This document shows, piece after piece, positions 49,132 to 60,111 of a stretch of 64,000 bases of DNA (positions are counted from its first letter, which is position 1; each line of letters starts with the position of its first letter). Position numbers and translations under genes: made by a program. This stretch comes from Karstenula rhodostoma CBS 690.94 (taxonomy: Eukaryota > Ascomycota > Dothideomycetes > Pleosporales > Didymosphaeriaceae): the NCBI GenBank assembly GCA_010093485.1, contig MU001498.1, forward strand, positions 1,317,126 through 1,381,125, read 5' to 3'. The notes below the pieces were generated by a model. It saw nothing but the letters and a program-made list of their open reading frames with translations. It was not told the DNA's origin and ran no database searches.

Positions 49132-51576
49132 TGTGTAAGTGTGTACGCTGGAAGAGGGGGAGAGGTTCGTCGGATTCGATGTTCTTCAAGGAACGTGAGC
49201 GTGGTGGTGGGGAACTCGTCGGCAATGGCGTCAGTCGCCGATCGGCGTTTGAGCATGGCTGCGGTAAATAACGGCGACGTCTTGGCAAGCCGAGGCTATG
49301 GATCTGGATATGGATTCCGTACGGAAGAATTATACACCGAGCATTTTCGCGGGGCACAATTCCACGTCGATGTTAGCGTGGCTGTGAATCACCCGTGATA
49401 CAGTATTAGGTCAAGATTATTAACCTGTACAGTAAGCTAAGTTACTCTAGGATTAACAATTCTATATCTAACGGGCAAAGGCCTTGGCTTACATCCGGTC
49501 TTTATGTTTCCATGAGAGGGCCTGCTGGTGTCTGCTTCCGGAGGTGTTGTGATCCCATAGTCGGATACGCTTACCCGAAATGGAGACATTTTACGAGAGT
49601 CCTCAGAGGGCAAGTAGGTACGAACTTGAATCGTTAATATTCACAAACGATACTCGCTGCTACGTGGTCACCGTTTCAATTCACCTACGGTTCGTCTTCG
49701 AGGATGGTATTCCACTCGCATCGGGGCTGGGCTGCTCAAACGGAGCTCGCGACACGATACGGTGGCGCGTCCTCATTACTGCTTCGCGCATTCGAAATAC
49801 GGAATTAGTCAAGCACGAGTTTTTCCCACGGAAAATATGAGTGCAGAACATGTAGCTGAAGATACTCAAGCCTCGCAGGATAACCTCTCGATACATGAAG
49901 ACCTTCGTCCAGAACAGCGTTTCGACCACGAGGGGTTCCAGCGCACGTTACGTCAAGTGGGGTGGGCTGTACAGGAGATGCTGAACATCTGAAAAGAGCC
50001 GGGACTGGAATTCGGCGGCATGAAATGACGGGCTGGAGGCTTAGAAGATCCTCGACGAAAAGAATCTTCTGCTGCAATGGCTGGGAATCGACACGGCAGA
50101 GTACAGCTCGAGCTCGGCATCTCTCTGGCCGCGAAGTCCGCAATGACAAACTCCAAACACATCCCGTTGGTCATGCTCGGCATTCACATATTAGCAGTGC
50201 TGGCATCGTGGGTCTCGCAGTTGGAGTGAAACAGCAGAAGACGGAATGTTGCAGTCGCATCGTGTGTGCTCGTGGACAGCCATGGGGACGAGGCTTGCAC
50301 ACGGTTGTGTCTCGTCATCTGGTCACGCTGAAATCACACCAGAGCTTCTTTGGCAGGCCCCAGCAACCCAGCATCAGCAACTACCGGAACCACAAGACTT
50401 GCCGGATACAAAACACATGTCTTGGCGCGTAGGTCGCGTTCGCTTTGCTCAACACTTTTCCGATGCTAGACGGTAGCGGCTAAGCGCTCGGTTCTGCGTT
50501 CCGAACAAAGCAATGTCGCAATTCTGGCCTCGCAACCAACACGTCATGCGGCCGGAGATCTCCTGGAGCCCTGGAGCCCTGACGACATTTCTTGCGCTTG
50601 GCCATTAAAAGCGCGACGGGTGAATGGAGGGGAAATGCGGAGAGTCGGGGCAAGCGCTGGATGGCACGTCTAGGGCGTGGGCAAGTCTTACAGAGCGGTC
50701 GAGTCTGTTGCTGAAGCACTCCCACATGCGACGGCCTTGGTCCAACACTACCTGGCGCCATCGAACGTCAACACCAAGCTGCAGGTGCACTCTCGTATAC
50801 CACGCCCGTGGAGTTGCCCTGCCAGCCAGTCCAGGGTCCCGATTCCTGCTGTCTGCTGTCTCGACCGTCATCATCCTACACTCTCCCGATCCTCTCAAGC
50901 GGCCCTCCCTACGTTTCCATCCCATTGGACTACATGGCGAACCATGTCGCTGCATACTGCGCCGCCGTACCGGGATACATACACCTCGTCTGGTCGTACG
51001 TTTTCCATGGGGACACCCCACTCGTAGAAGCGGGGAATCAACAGGGATAGAAACGAAACGAGACTTGCGCACTTCGGCTGCCTGATGCTTCGCAGCACTC
51101 TACAGCAAGACAGTAGTTGGCACTGAACGCCGCCTTTGTGGGGCACCACTGCGCAGCCAATCTCAGCCCGCAATCCTAGGATCAGGGCCTCCCTCAGCCT
51201 GTGAATGGTGACCAGCAATGCGGTGTACCGCGCGAATGCGGACCGTCCTACACCACCTTCCTCGTGCTGAGCGGATATGTGTGATCACGTACATCGGCTG
51301 CTGCGGTATTTAAACTGCGTCGTTTTCCCCCAGTAAAGCACTTACAAGTCACATTCTCCTGTTTACTTCCGCCACGCCTACGAACCAAAAGGTCGAACAA
51401 GTACTCGCCCTTGTATCATCGTCGCTGACACCTGATAGCAATCAGTTGAAGAGTAGCAAGCAGATTCAATCACTTCCAGGTCATTTCCGTGACTCCTTAG
51501 GCCACAGCCAAAAGCAACAATCGTACAAAAGCCCAAACGCAATTACTCAATTTCCCAGAGCAACAACATCGCCGCC
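49132..51576. other. Gene-poor interval, 2.4 kb
   Basis: No protein or RNA gene could be supported. Overlapping frames of 75-155 codons on both strands around 50,600-51,080 have no motif and biased composition. A TATTTAAA box at 51,307-51,314 lies 270 bp before the methyltransferase start and could be its promoter, implying a long 5' UTR. Confidence 0.5.
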
Positions 51577-52245
51577 ATGGCCGCTACTGCCAACAAGAAC
51601 CCTGTCACGACCAACATCGAGTGGCTGAATCGCGCTTACTCGGCCAAGGGCCTCACCGACCTGCGCTCCCTCTACGATGAGTGGGCCGCTTCGTATGACA
51701 CAGACCTTGTACAGCCCAACCAAGACTATGTCGCCCCTGCCCTAGCTGCCGCTACATTGGCGAAGCACCTCGGCCCTGAGCAACCCCTCGACAAGATACA
51801 GATCCTCGACGCTGGCTGTGGCACCGGTCTCGTCGGTGCTGCCCTTTCAAAGCTTGGTGCCAAGCATATCAGCGGCATCGATCTTTCCCCTGGCATGTTG
51901 AAGGTCGCTGGTAACCTTCACGTCTACACGAATCTTGACACTACCGACCTGTCCAAACCCCTTGAAGAGGGTACAGATACCTTCGACGCTGTAACGTGCA
52001 TCGGCACCCTCACTCATGCCCACGTAGGCCCTGAGGTACTGTCCGAATTTGTTCGTGTTACGAAGAAGGACGGCTGGATTGTGGCTACCGTACTGGACGA
52101 CATCTGGGAGGAGATTGGATACCGTGCCGAGATTGACAAGTTGGTTGCGAACGAGAAGGTAAAGCTCGTCAGTGCTGATTCAGGGGACTACCGTCGTGGG
52201 GCTGGCGTCAGCGCGCGCATGGTTGTTCTCAAAGTCATCGCTTGA
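51577..52245 (+). CDS. Class I SAM-dependent methyltransferase, METTL27 (WBSCR27)-like
   Basis: A single exon encodes 222 aa. The SAM-binding motif I, ILDAGCGTGLVG, is at about residues 76-87, followed by GIDLSPGML (motif II acidic residue) and FDAVTCIGTLTH (motif IV region). The N-terminal LRSLYDEWAASYD resembles animal METTL27-type proteins. The substrate is unknown; small molecules are likely. The Kozak context (gccgccATGG) is good. No signal or membrane segment is seen. Confidence 0.85.
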   Translation: MAATANKNPVTTNIEWLNRAYSAKGLTDLRSLYDEWAASYDTDLVQPNQDYVAPALAAATLAKHLGPEQPLDKIQILDAGCGTGLVGAALSKLGAKHISGIDLSPGMLKVAGNLHVYTNLDTTDLSKPLEEGTDTFDAVTCIGTLTHAHVGPEVLSEFVRVTKKDGWIVATVLDDIWEEIGYRAEIDKLVANEKVKLVSADSGDYRRGAGVSARMVVLKVIA

Positions 52246-53181
52246 GTGCAACAGAGGCTTGTTGTCTATCATCTAAAAGGTCTTTCATGCTGTTTCTACA
52301 CTACTCCTTGAGTTGTTAGATTATATGCTTCGATTGCACCTGTGGAGCAGGATACGTCGCAGATTTACTGCGCGCGCCATCTCGCCTACAAATTGATCCT
52401 CTGGTGGAAACGGTGTCAGAAAACATAATCAACAATCAAAATTTACCAACCCAATCAAGTGGTCCCGTTTCAAACCTACGCGTTGTCCTGTGATTAGTGA
52501 CTATCTGTAGTCAGTCTCGTGAAGCTCGCCGTAAGCTCGGCTCTTAACGAGTATCCAGACATTTCGTCTGCAAAGGAGATCTGCGAAGACGATGTGACGA
52601 TGCCAGATGACGGAAAGGATACGAACGCTGAGAGATAAGGGAGGAAAGGGTGAGGCAGCGCATAATTGGCCCCCAAGAGTGGTGTAGTGATTGCGTTATT
52701 GAACCAAATTCAGTCTTCCGATTGGCCGATACAGGAAGGCAGCAAAACCTTCATGTACAGCCTCACCACCTGTCCCCGCTTTCGCAAGCACCCAGAGTCA
52801 ATTAACTGCGCCGTATCTCTTCGTTGCGAACTAAATCACTTGGCGACCCACGTCTCACATACGAGTCTTAAAACTTTCAACATCTTAGGGTTTGACACAG
52901 CCTCGGATGTTGAGGACGTTTTATAATTGAAAAATCTTACCATGCATACACTTATAAGAGATCAGCTCTTCTTCTCCACTGAAAGCGAACGAGAATGCTG
53001 ATCGAGCTGAATCAATGAGCATATAAATGGGTAGCACGGAAATTGAAGTATTTCCAACAGGAGAAGTAGACTCGGCAGTTGTTCAGAGTGCATCCTTCGC
53101 TTCGGGATTACTGCCTGTCACTGCACCAGCTTAAGGTAATGGGGACACTTCAGTCACAGCTCACTCTAGCCTATATTCATT

Positions 53182-53214
53182 GGGGGGTTTTTTTTGGGGG
53201 GTTTTTTTTTTTTT
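53182..53214 (+). repeat. Alternating homopolymer block G6-T8-G6-T13
   Basis: Four consecutive homopolymer runs follow one another: 53,182-53,187 G, 53,188-53,195 T, 53,196-53,201 G and 53,202-53,214 T. Run lengths in such DNA are prone to sequencing error. Confidence 0.9.
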
Positions 53215-53402
53215 GGTTTCGTCAAGTATTCGCTTAAACAACTCAGCCAACTGCGTCCAATATCTAAAATAATCTAAATATCAAACACAGTAGCCATGTA
53301 TGCAAGTATGCAAAGGTTTTCAGCCCGACCTTATCATAGTGTAAACCTGTGATAATGCGCGCATCTTTTTTCATGTTCGAGCTGCGCCGCATAAGCTAAA
53401 CT

Positions 53403-53463
53403 TGTAGCGGTGCCTAGCAGTGTAGCGGTGCCTAGCAGTGTAGCGGTGCCTAGCAGTGTAGCC
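53403..53463 (+). repeat. 18-bp tandem repeat, 3.4 copies
   Basis: The unit tgtagcggtgcctagcag occurs at 53,403, 53,421 and 53,439, followed by a partial unit. It lies 130-190 bp before the F-box gene start. Confidence 0.95.
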
Positions 53464-53593
53464 TGGCCGTGCCCCACTGTGTCATAGCTCTCGTACGAAC
53501 CAACGCATGATTGTAACGTTTTTATATCAGTCAAGTGCCGCTGCTGCAATGTCTTATCTCAGTATGATGAAGAACTGCAATCAATAATTTACC

Positions 53594-54884
53594 ATGGTAA
53601 CCTTCTCAGTGCTTCCGATCGAAATCCAACGCGAGTGTGCTCGACATTTCGATATACAAACGCTCAAACAGTTTCGTCTCTCATCTCGAAAAGCATCTTC
53701 GATTGCTTTAGAGTACCTCTTTCACACAATTGTATTGAATTTCAATGATGAAAGTGCCAAGAGATTCAATCATGTGCTGGATGATGGGGCACTTAAAAAG
53801 ATGGTTAGAAGGGCCATTGTCGATGGTAGGGATGGCCACCAGGACGAGCTGTACCCAGAGGAGAGCGAAGAAGAAGACGGTGACAGCGACGGCGACGGCG
53901 TCGAAGATGCGAATGAAATCAAATGGCCGCAAACGCCGTGGAGTATCGCAATCAAGAGAATCGCTCAATTTCCTAAACTGCGGAATGCCGAGTTGTGGAT
54001 GCAAGACGAGTGTTACGAATGGGATTATGCTGGCTCATCGTGTGATCAAGATCCGGAGTACCGACAAGTCTATCAAACCAGATTCTTCCAGGCATTGAAA
54101 GACGCAACGGCCATTGACAGCTTAACGCTCAACAACGCCCAAGATGCGATCATCACGAGTACTGGTACGGAGGAAGCTACCGATGCATTACGAAGCCGAA
54201 TAAAGAGCTTTCATATCATGATAGCCACAGATGTTTGTCATGGCTCACCGGAAAACAAGGTGGACCAAGTGGAGCTGCACCAATGCTTCAACTTCTTGCT
54301 AAGGACGCACTGGCTGGATCCGTTCCAGAACCAGCTGACCCATCTTACATTGTACTGCGATACGTACTGGGGCGTCTATCCTTTCACGGACCTACGCGGT
54401 ATACACTTCCCTTGCCTGGTCTCTCTCGCCCTGGGCAACTTGTCTGTAGCGCATGATTGGCAGTTCGACTGGATTACTTCTCATGGCGAAACTCTCGAGG
54501 AACTTATCTTGGATGACGTGTGTATTGTCTACGCCATGGTTATGCCCAAAGAGATGCTCAACGCAAATTGGCCCAACGAGGTTCCCAATCCGGACGATGA
54601 TACTTGCAAGCACTACCTTACTCGCTGGGACGAGGTCTTCGACGATTTTCGCCTGGATCTTCCAAAGTTGAAGCGATTCGGTATGGGACACGGCGAGTGG
54701 TATGTAGTTTCTAGAAACGAAATATGCACGATTTTACTGACACTCCTGCCCCACTGAAAGGCATAACAAAATGTTCGAAGCTCGGTACGATTTGCCGGCT
54801 CGCATAGAATGGACGCGCTACATGACGTACTATTCAGGCATTGGACCTTCCCAATGGACGGAGGAATTCTCATACCATAGATGA
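53594..54884 (+). CDS. F-box-like protein, possibly prematurely terminated
   Basis: Two exons: 53,594-54,699 and 54,761-54,884, joined by a 61-bp intron with GT-AG ends and a branch-like TACTGAC. They give 409 aa. The N-terminus (FSVLPIEIQRECARHFDIQTL) is an F-box-like helix set, expected to bind Skp1 in an SCF ubiquitin ligase. The middle carries an acidic stretch (EESEEEDGDSDGDG) and Leu-rich repeats of the kind common in large fungal F-box families. Exon 2 adds WHNKMFEARYDLPARIEWTRY, typical of such proteins. The frame stops at TGA 54,882-54,884, but the same frame stays open for 55 more codons to 55,052. The target protein is unknown. Confidence 0.75.
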
Positions 54885-55052
54885 CGAGGAAGATACGAGT
54901 GCGTTTTCGAAGGGCTAGCGGAGGACCAAGACATGAAAGATGAAGAAGCCTTGAACAAGCTGCTCAAATCAATCAGAACCTCGGAAAGAAGGATAACAGA
55001 GATGAAGAACATGCTCTGGGACAGCATTGGAGGGGTATGGTACTGGCAGTGA
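54885..55052 (+). pseudogene. In-frame continuation of the F-box gene after TGA
   Basis: After the TGA at 54,882 the same frame reads 55 sense codons before the next stop at 55,050-55,052. It includes RYECVFEGLAEDQ and a charged helical stretch (EEALNKLLKSIRTSERRI) with normal codon use. No intron removing the TGA could be built. A CGA-to-TGA nonsense change, readthrough, or chance are all possible. Confidence 0.5.
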
Positions 55053-55229
55053 GTGCAGAAAGTCACTTGCACTGACCATCGAGGAATGGAGTTCAAGCAT
55101 CATCGTACATCAAAATGCTTCGCTTTTTGCAACAAAATTAATTCAGATTGAATACCTAAAAGAGCGCGTACTGATATTGTAGCATTTATGTCTTATCGTA
55201 GGCTAGTTCATGCTTCCCATGTCCTTGCT

Positions 55230-56869
55230 TTAGGTTTTCTTCCAACCCTTAATCTCGTCCAAGGTCAGTACATAATCGCTGGCGTAGATCCGCTTGAGAA
55301 GATCCAGACTGTTCCAAGACCCGCCAGATATGTATTCAGCGCTCCAGACAGCAAAGTATACCCAGTCTGCCTGGTAAGCCTTCAGCTGATCAGGCTCCAT
55401 TACTGATCCGACCTCTGCGGCGGCAATGATCTTAGTGTCATTCGTTAGGGCAAGGAGGCTGTTGTATGTGACGGAATTAGGCTAGTGTATACACTTTAGC
55501 TTTTCGACTTAATAATCAGTGCTGAGGTAAATGCTTACCCCATGATCGCCTTGGTTGTAGAAGTCTGCGCTGACAAGATCAACCTTGTCGTTTCCAGGGT
55601 ACCATGCCGCAGCGACGGAGTTCCACTCCCAGATCAGGTTGTTCAGTTTGTGGTACTTTGTCAGCCGATCATACAGGATGTTCCATAGCTTCTTCGCCGG
55701 TTCTGGTCCCTTCGCCCCCCACCAGAACCACCCACCCTCAGCCTCGTGCAACGGCCGGAAGATGATCGGGACCGCTGCAGCCTGGAGCTTCTTCAGTTCA
55801 ACGGCAATGGTATCGATGTCTTTGATGAGCAGGGTGTAGTTTGCATTTGTGGTGTCCTTGAGCGCCGTCTCGATGTTGAAGTCGGTAGCGTCAGTGTAAA
55901 AGCCACGATACCACGGGTGATCGGCTGTATCGTACAAGCCTACAGGTGCCCCCCAATGCCATTGGAAGGTGATAATCCCTCCTTTCTTTGCGAAAGCGAT
56001 CGCCTTGTCGACATCTGTTGATACAGCGCCGTACGCTTTCCGGCTTTCGGTATAATCCATGAAGTCATAGCCGCCAATGGCGGGAGTTTTACCAACATTG
56101 GTCGTCACCTACATGGGTTTGAGTCCAACTCATAGACTGAATTATGAATGGAAGAATGCAATAGACTCACCCAGTCCAGGTAAGTCTGGTCATGTTGACC
56201 AGACAGGATCTTCTTGCCATAGATGCTACCGAGGTACTTGAGCAACGCCTTTGCATCGCTATTAGCATTCTTGTTGATAGGAGTAGTTGTGATCTTGTGA
56301 GCTCCACGCTTGGCCGCCGGCGCAAGCTTGATCGAGTCGATGAGGTACCAACCCCAATTGTTTTGTATCTGGATACTGTTCGACCCTGCATTGAGCAAAA
56401 CTTGGCCTGCCGGGACAGTAGTCCAGGTTGTAGTAGCTGGGAGAGAGACCTGCGAGCCACCAACGTTGTTGAGAACAACAGTAGTGTACTTGTCTCCGTA
56501 AGGTCCATTGTAGACGATGCTGAGGTCATAAAGCCTCGAGGTACTGCTTGAAACGTTGAAGCTGATGGTATCGGTTCCTGTGTCGAAGCCTTCTACATAT
56601 CCGGTACCTATATTTGTGAGCTTGAGAACCTCCAAAGGTTGTGTGATCCGCATCGAAGTTCGGGTGACTTATCGTGCGCTAGCACTGTATACAAAGGCTC
56701 TGAGATATCGACAGAACACGCACACAAGGGAATACGAACCCGAAAAGCCTGCGACAGAAGTGCCAACTGTGACGCCGTTCAAGACAGCGGATTCAGCTTC
56801 ATAGACAGTTGTCTGCGCGAGAACAGTGCTCGCGATAGCGAAAAGACCGCATGCTCGAGAGACCAGCAT
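55230..56869 (-). CDS. Secreted endo-1,4-beta-mannanase, CBM35 plus GH26
   Basis: Four exons on the - strand: 56,740-56,869, 56,171-56,607, 55,539-56,108 and 55,230-55,481, giving 462 aa. The enzyme hydrolyses the beta-1,4-mannan backbone of plant cell walls outside the cell. A signal peptide (MLVSRACGLFAIASTVLA, cut near 18/19) precedes a CBM35 at about 20-150 (TTVYEAESAVLNGV, ending in WYLIDSIKLAP), a short linker, then GH26. The acid/base is Glu311 in RPLHEAEGGWFWWG and the nucleophile Glu402 in IIAAAEVGS. The last exon holds the nucleophile, so a model lacking it would look dead. It is divergent from the DUF4185 gene across 606 bp. Confidence 0.93.
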
Positions 56870-57475
56870 TGTCGCAGCAAAAGGAGTCTGACCCAGACAT
56901 AGCAGCACAGCGTTCCTTCATCTTAAATACATCGCAAACACTATCGGAATCTGCTTCCAGGATAGCATCACTGCGTAGAACTGGCTCACACGGATAGAAC
57001 GCCGTGAGAAGGAATTCTTTGACCTTTCGAAGTCCATCAATGGGAACAGAAGCAACGTGCTGCCAAGAAGAGGACGAGAAGTACACATGTCGCTCCTTTT
57101 AATTAAAATTGATTGTGGTTATATGGTCAGGCTAAGATCCTGCCCGGTGATCCGGGTAGCGCCTGTTATCGATATTGGGGACAGCCATCGCGACATCGAT
57201 GTACGGAGAGAGTACGTAGCAGCGCCTCGAGAAGAACTTCCGTTAAACTCCTGTTACGAATATAAGATGCATTTATGGTCTGGTTTTCATGCGATTGGTT
57301 TGCAGTTGCCCGATGATGTAATTCGAGTTCTGCTTCCTGTTTGGGGTTAGCATAAGCCTCACATGCAACATGCCTCGGTTGCAGTGGACAGCTCGTTGCT
57401 GATACAACATCAAGCATTTTTTCGACCTGTAACTCGAAGCATCCAAGAAAGATATAGCTCAAGTTCATTGCTACG
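56870..57475. other. Divergent promoter region GH26/DUF4185 genes
   Basis: The 606-bp region is shared by two divergently transcribed genes. No TATA box or known regulator site could be assigned with confidence. Confidence 0.55.
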
Positions 57476-58657
57476 ATGGATGGCCTTAAGAACGTTTTCA
57501 CCAAATTGTCGACCACTTTCAAATCATCAGTTTCAAGCGATGAAAGACCAGCGGATATAGGCCCGCCCGCTGGGGTATGTTCAAACGCCCGTCTAGCCTG
57601 GCCACCGCGACTTACTTGTCCTCCCCGTATACTTGGGGAGGTCAAAGACGAATCTGGCCGACACTATCCTCGCGACCTTGGCCGATCTGTGGAACTTGGA
57701 GGCCATCTCTATTACATATTTGGCGACACATTCTGTTTTAACGAAGGCAGTGAGTTCGTTGGCGTGACGAACAACAGTATCGCCCTGATCCCCGACTCGA
57801 GCAACCCTACCAAGAGTAAATACTATCATCCGGATGCCAAAGTTCCAGAATTCGTGCCGTACGCGGCCGAAGAGAAACGTTTTTGTGAGAGACCAGAGAA
57901 TATCAGAGACAACCGAAGACTTGTCACATGGTCTTTTGGTGGAATTATCAAGATTCCAGGCAGCAAGGGTCGAGAAGGATGGCTGTTTTTTGACCCGGTT
58001 GAGACACTCGGCGGAAGCGCCGTTAGACAGACTGGAGTTGGCGTTGCGAGAGCCAAAGCGACGGGGCCGGATGGCAAGATTGAGTGCGAACGAGTAGGAA
58101 AGTTCCCCCTGTTTCCTGCCGATGGACCGCTGTGGGGTAACATGTCTAACATATCCGCACCTGACGGTTGGACCTATCTCTTGTCAGGAAAAGGTCTCGA
58201 CAACTATATGGCCAGAATCAGAACATATGACGATTTTGCAGACACGGGAAACTACCAATTCTACAAGAAAAATGGGAGATGGGAGTCGACATATGCCGAA
58301 CCACACGGGCCTTTTGGAGAGCTGGCTCATGATGTACTTTGTGGGCAAGGGCAGGGCGCCATTATACATGTTCCTGATTTTGCACCACTTGGAAAAGAAT
58401 ACCTTTGGTTCGGATGCGAGAAGTTCATGACGAGTAAGCTGTACGTTGGTGCTGCACCGAGACCGGAAGGACCGTGGGATGTTCATTCGCTCGGTGAAAT
58501 GCCCAAGATCACCGAACACGCAAAGACAAGATACTGCATATATCCGCACATTTGGGGGAGTGATCTGAGGCAAGGCAAAATGCTCATTACGTGGAGCGAT
58601 GATGGCACGATGGGAGGAAAGGTCGCTGCCGGAGTGTTCGACTTTGCTATGGAATGA
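57476..58657 (+). CDS. DUF4185-type beta-propeller protein, function unknown
   Basis: A single exon encodes 393 aa. The sequence has repeated blade-like blocks of a five-bladed propeller related to glycoside hydrolase folds: GGHLYYIFGDTFCF, SFGGIIKIPGSKGREGWLFF, GWTYLLSGKGLDNYMARI, KEYLWFGCEKFMTSKLYVG and GKMLITWSDDG. This pattern fits the DUF4185 family, whose members include predicted carbohydrate-active proteins. There is no signal peptide; the first 25 residues are an amphipathic, Lys/Ser-rich segment. Catalytic residues cannot be assigned. It sits back to back with the mannanase gene, which hints at sugar metabolism without proving it. Confidence 0.7.
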   Translation: MDGLKNVFTKLSTTFKSSVSSDERPADIGPPAGVCSNARLAWPPRLTCPPRILGEVKDESGRHYPRDLGRSVELGGHLYYIFGDTFCFNEGSEFVGVTNNSIALIPDSSNPTKSKYYHPDAKVPEFVPYAAEEKRFCERPENIRDNRRLVTWSFGGIIKIPGSKGREGWLFFDPVETLGGSAVRQTGVGVARAKATGPDGKIECERVGKFPLFPADGPLWGNMSNISAPDGWTYLLSGKGLDNYMARIRTYDDFADTGNYQFYKKNGRWESTYAEPHGPFGELAHDVLCGQGQGAIIHVPDFAPLGKEYLWFGCEKFMTSKLYVGAAPRPEGPWDVHSLGEMPKITEHAKTRYCIYPHIWGSDLRQGKMLITWSDDGTMGGKVAAGVFDFAME

Positions 58658-58942
58658 ATTCTTTCGTTAACGTCGGGTTGATCCCAGGCTAGAAATCATG
58701 TTTCAGAAACGCGATGCACCCGGTGGAGTGAAGAGAATGAGATCTCCCTGATACCAATAACATACCTTAGGAATGATGTCATAGGCGTTGTTCTCCAAGT
58801 GCAGACTAGCGCCCTAAGCTTGATCCAGGCATTGAGCTTCAGGCTGTACATTCAGCCCTTCGTAACAAGCTGTGTCCGCCGCATAGCTAGCATTCCGAAA
58901 TTTTGTAGATCTTTATGCTTCCGCAACTCTTTGACTTCATCC

Positions 58943-59872
58943 ATGGCGACCGCAAATGACTCAACTGTGGTTCCCACACTCCGCACCTTCCGCCCCGATG
59001 GAACAACCGGTATCTACGCATACTACGACGGGCGTACATGTCCGTGGCACTCGTCAAATTGGTACGATGAGACCTTGGCCTTGGGCGTTGCAACATACAG
59101 TATCATCAGCGGAAGTACTGCTGTCCTATTCGATGCAGGTCTAACGCCTGCGCACGCAGCACACATGCTTGCGCATGTGCGAAGCTTGGGTGCCACAACT
59201 ATAAGCACAGTGTACAGTCATTTCCACAGCGATCATGTAGCTGGTGCCTCAGCTTTACGGGAGACGAAGATTATCGCGCACAAGGGCACATATGATAGGC
59301 TGAAGAAGGATGAGCAGAAGTTGAGAAACCCAGGCAAAGACGAAGGACCGAGCATTGACGTTGTGCTTCCTATGGAAACATATGAAAATAGCCTCTCGCT
59401 TCAAGTTGGCAACATCAAAGTCGAGCTGCATAACTTCCAGATCCACACCACAGACTCGACGCTCCTATTCCTCCCAGAATCAGGCCTGGTGCTCGCTGGA
59501 GACATGCTCGAGGATACCGTAACCTACATTTCAGAGCCTCAGGACCTTCATAAACACCTGCGAGAGCTTGAGCGCATGGCACAATGGCCCATCAAAAAAA
59601 TCTTACCGGCGCATGGAAGTCCGGACCGGATCGAGGCTGGAGGGTTCGATAAATCATTGATAGATGCCACGATTAGGTATCTCAAGGCTATGGATGAACC
59701 GGTTGAGGCGCCTGTCGCGTGGATAAAGAAACTCGACCAAGTGGTAAAAGATGATTTGGTCGCGGGGAGACTGGTCTATTGTGACGCGTATGAGGGAGTG
59801 CACCAGGAGAACATCGAATCCATGAAGGATCTCCGAGAAGAAACCGTGGGGAATTTGAACACGAAGAGCTGA
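58943..59872 (+). CDS. Metallo-beta-lactamase-fold hydrolase
   Basis: A single exon encodes 309 aa. The zinc-binding motif HFHSDH is at residues 93-98. Further ligands fit the Asp in LVLAGDMLED and the His in ILPAHGSPD. The fold covers glyoxalase II, lactonases and many other hydrolases; the substrate is not readable. The open frame extends 48 codons further up but starts without an ATG, so the ATG at 58,943 is chosen; an upstream exon cannot be excluded. It lies 285 bp after the DUF4185 gene on the same strand. No signal peptide is seen from this start. Confidence 0.88.
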   Translation: MATANDSTVVPTLRTFRPDGTTGIYAYYDGRTCPWHSSNWYDETLALGVATYSIISGSTAVLFDAGLTPAHAAHMLAHVRSLGATTISTVYSHFHSDHVAGASALRETKIIAHKGTYDRLKKDEQKLRNPGKDEGPSIDVVLPMETYENSLSLQVGNIKVELHNFQIHTTDSTLLFLPESGLVLAGDMLEDTVTYISEPQDLHKHLRELERMAQWPIKKILPAHGSPDRIEAGGFDKSLIDATIRYLKAMDEPVEAPVAWIKKLDQVVKDDLVAGRLVYCDAYEGVHQENIESMKDLREETVGNLNTKS

Positions 59873-60111
59873 TACTGGTTTCTTCCAAGAATCAGTACTA
59901 GCGCCGGTTTCGGAAGACTAAGCGATGAATTAGAACAGCAAGAGTAGAGAGCAGGCATTCATGCGTAGTAGTATGATCAACTACAGGAATTACAGCAAGC
60001 CTTTGCGGGAGAAGTGCCTCAAAGAGCAAGCAATCGGTCGCAACGTCTCAGAGGTAGATCTATACTTCCATATTCGACAGCATCAATCCATCCCTCAAGT
60101 AAGACTGCTTC

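Larger units (their letters stand above)
52246..53593. other. Intergenic region with low-complexity tracts
   Basis: About 1.35 kb hold no supported gene. It has a block of alternating G and T runs at 53,182-53,214 and an 18-bp tandem repeat at 53,403-53,463. Base composition is more AT-rich than the housekeeping block. Confidence 0.6.

Noticed and set aside
50605..51085. Overlapping 150-codon frames on both strands
   Set aside because: No motif, Arg/Ser/Pro-biased composition, and mutual overlap indicate chance frames.
54784..54900. An alternative intron that would splice out the TGA of the F-box gene
   Set aside because: The one GT-AG pairing I tested (GT near 54,786 to the AG at 54,880) leaves a stop codon in frame, and I saw no better donor.
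58799..58942. 48-codon upstream extension of the MBL-fold gene
   Set aside because: It opens with GTG and lacks an ATG until 58,943.
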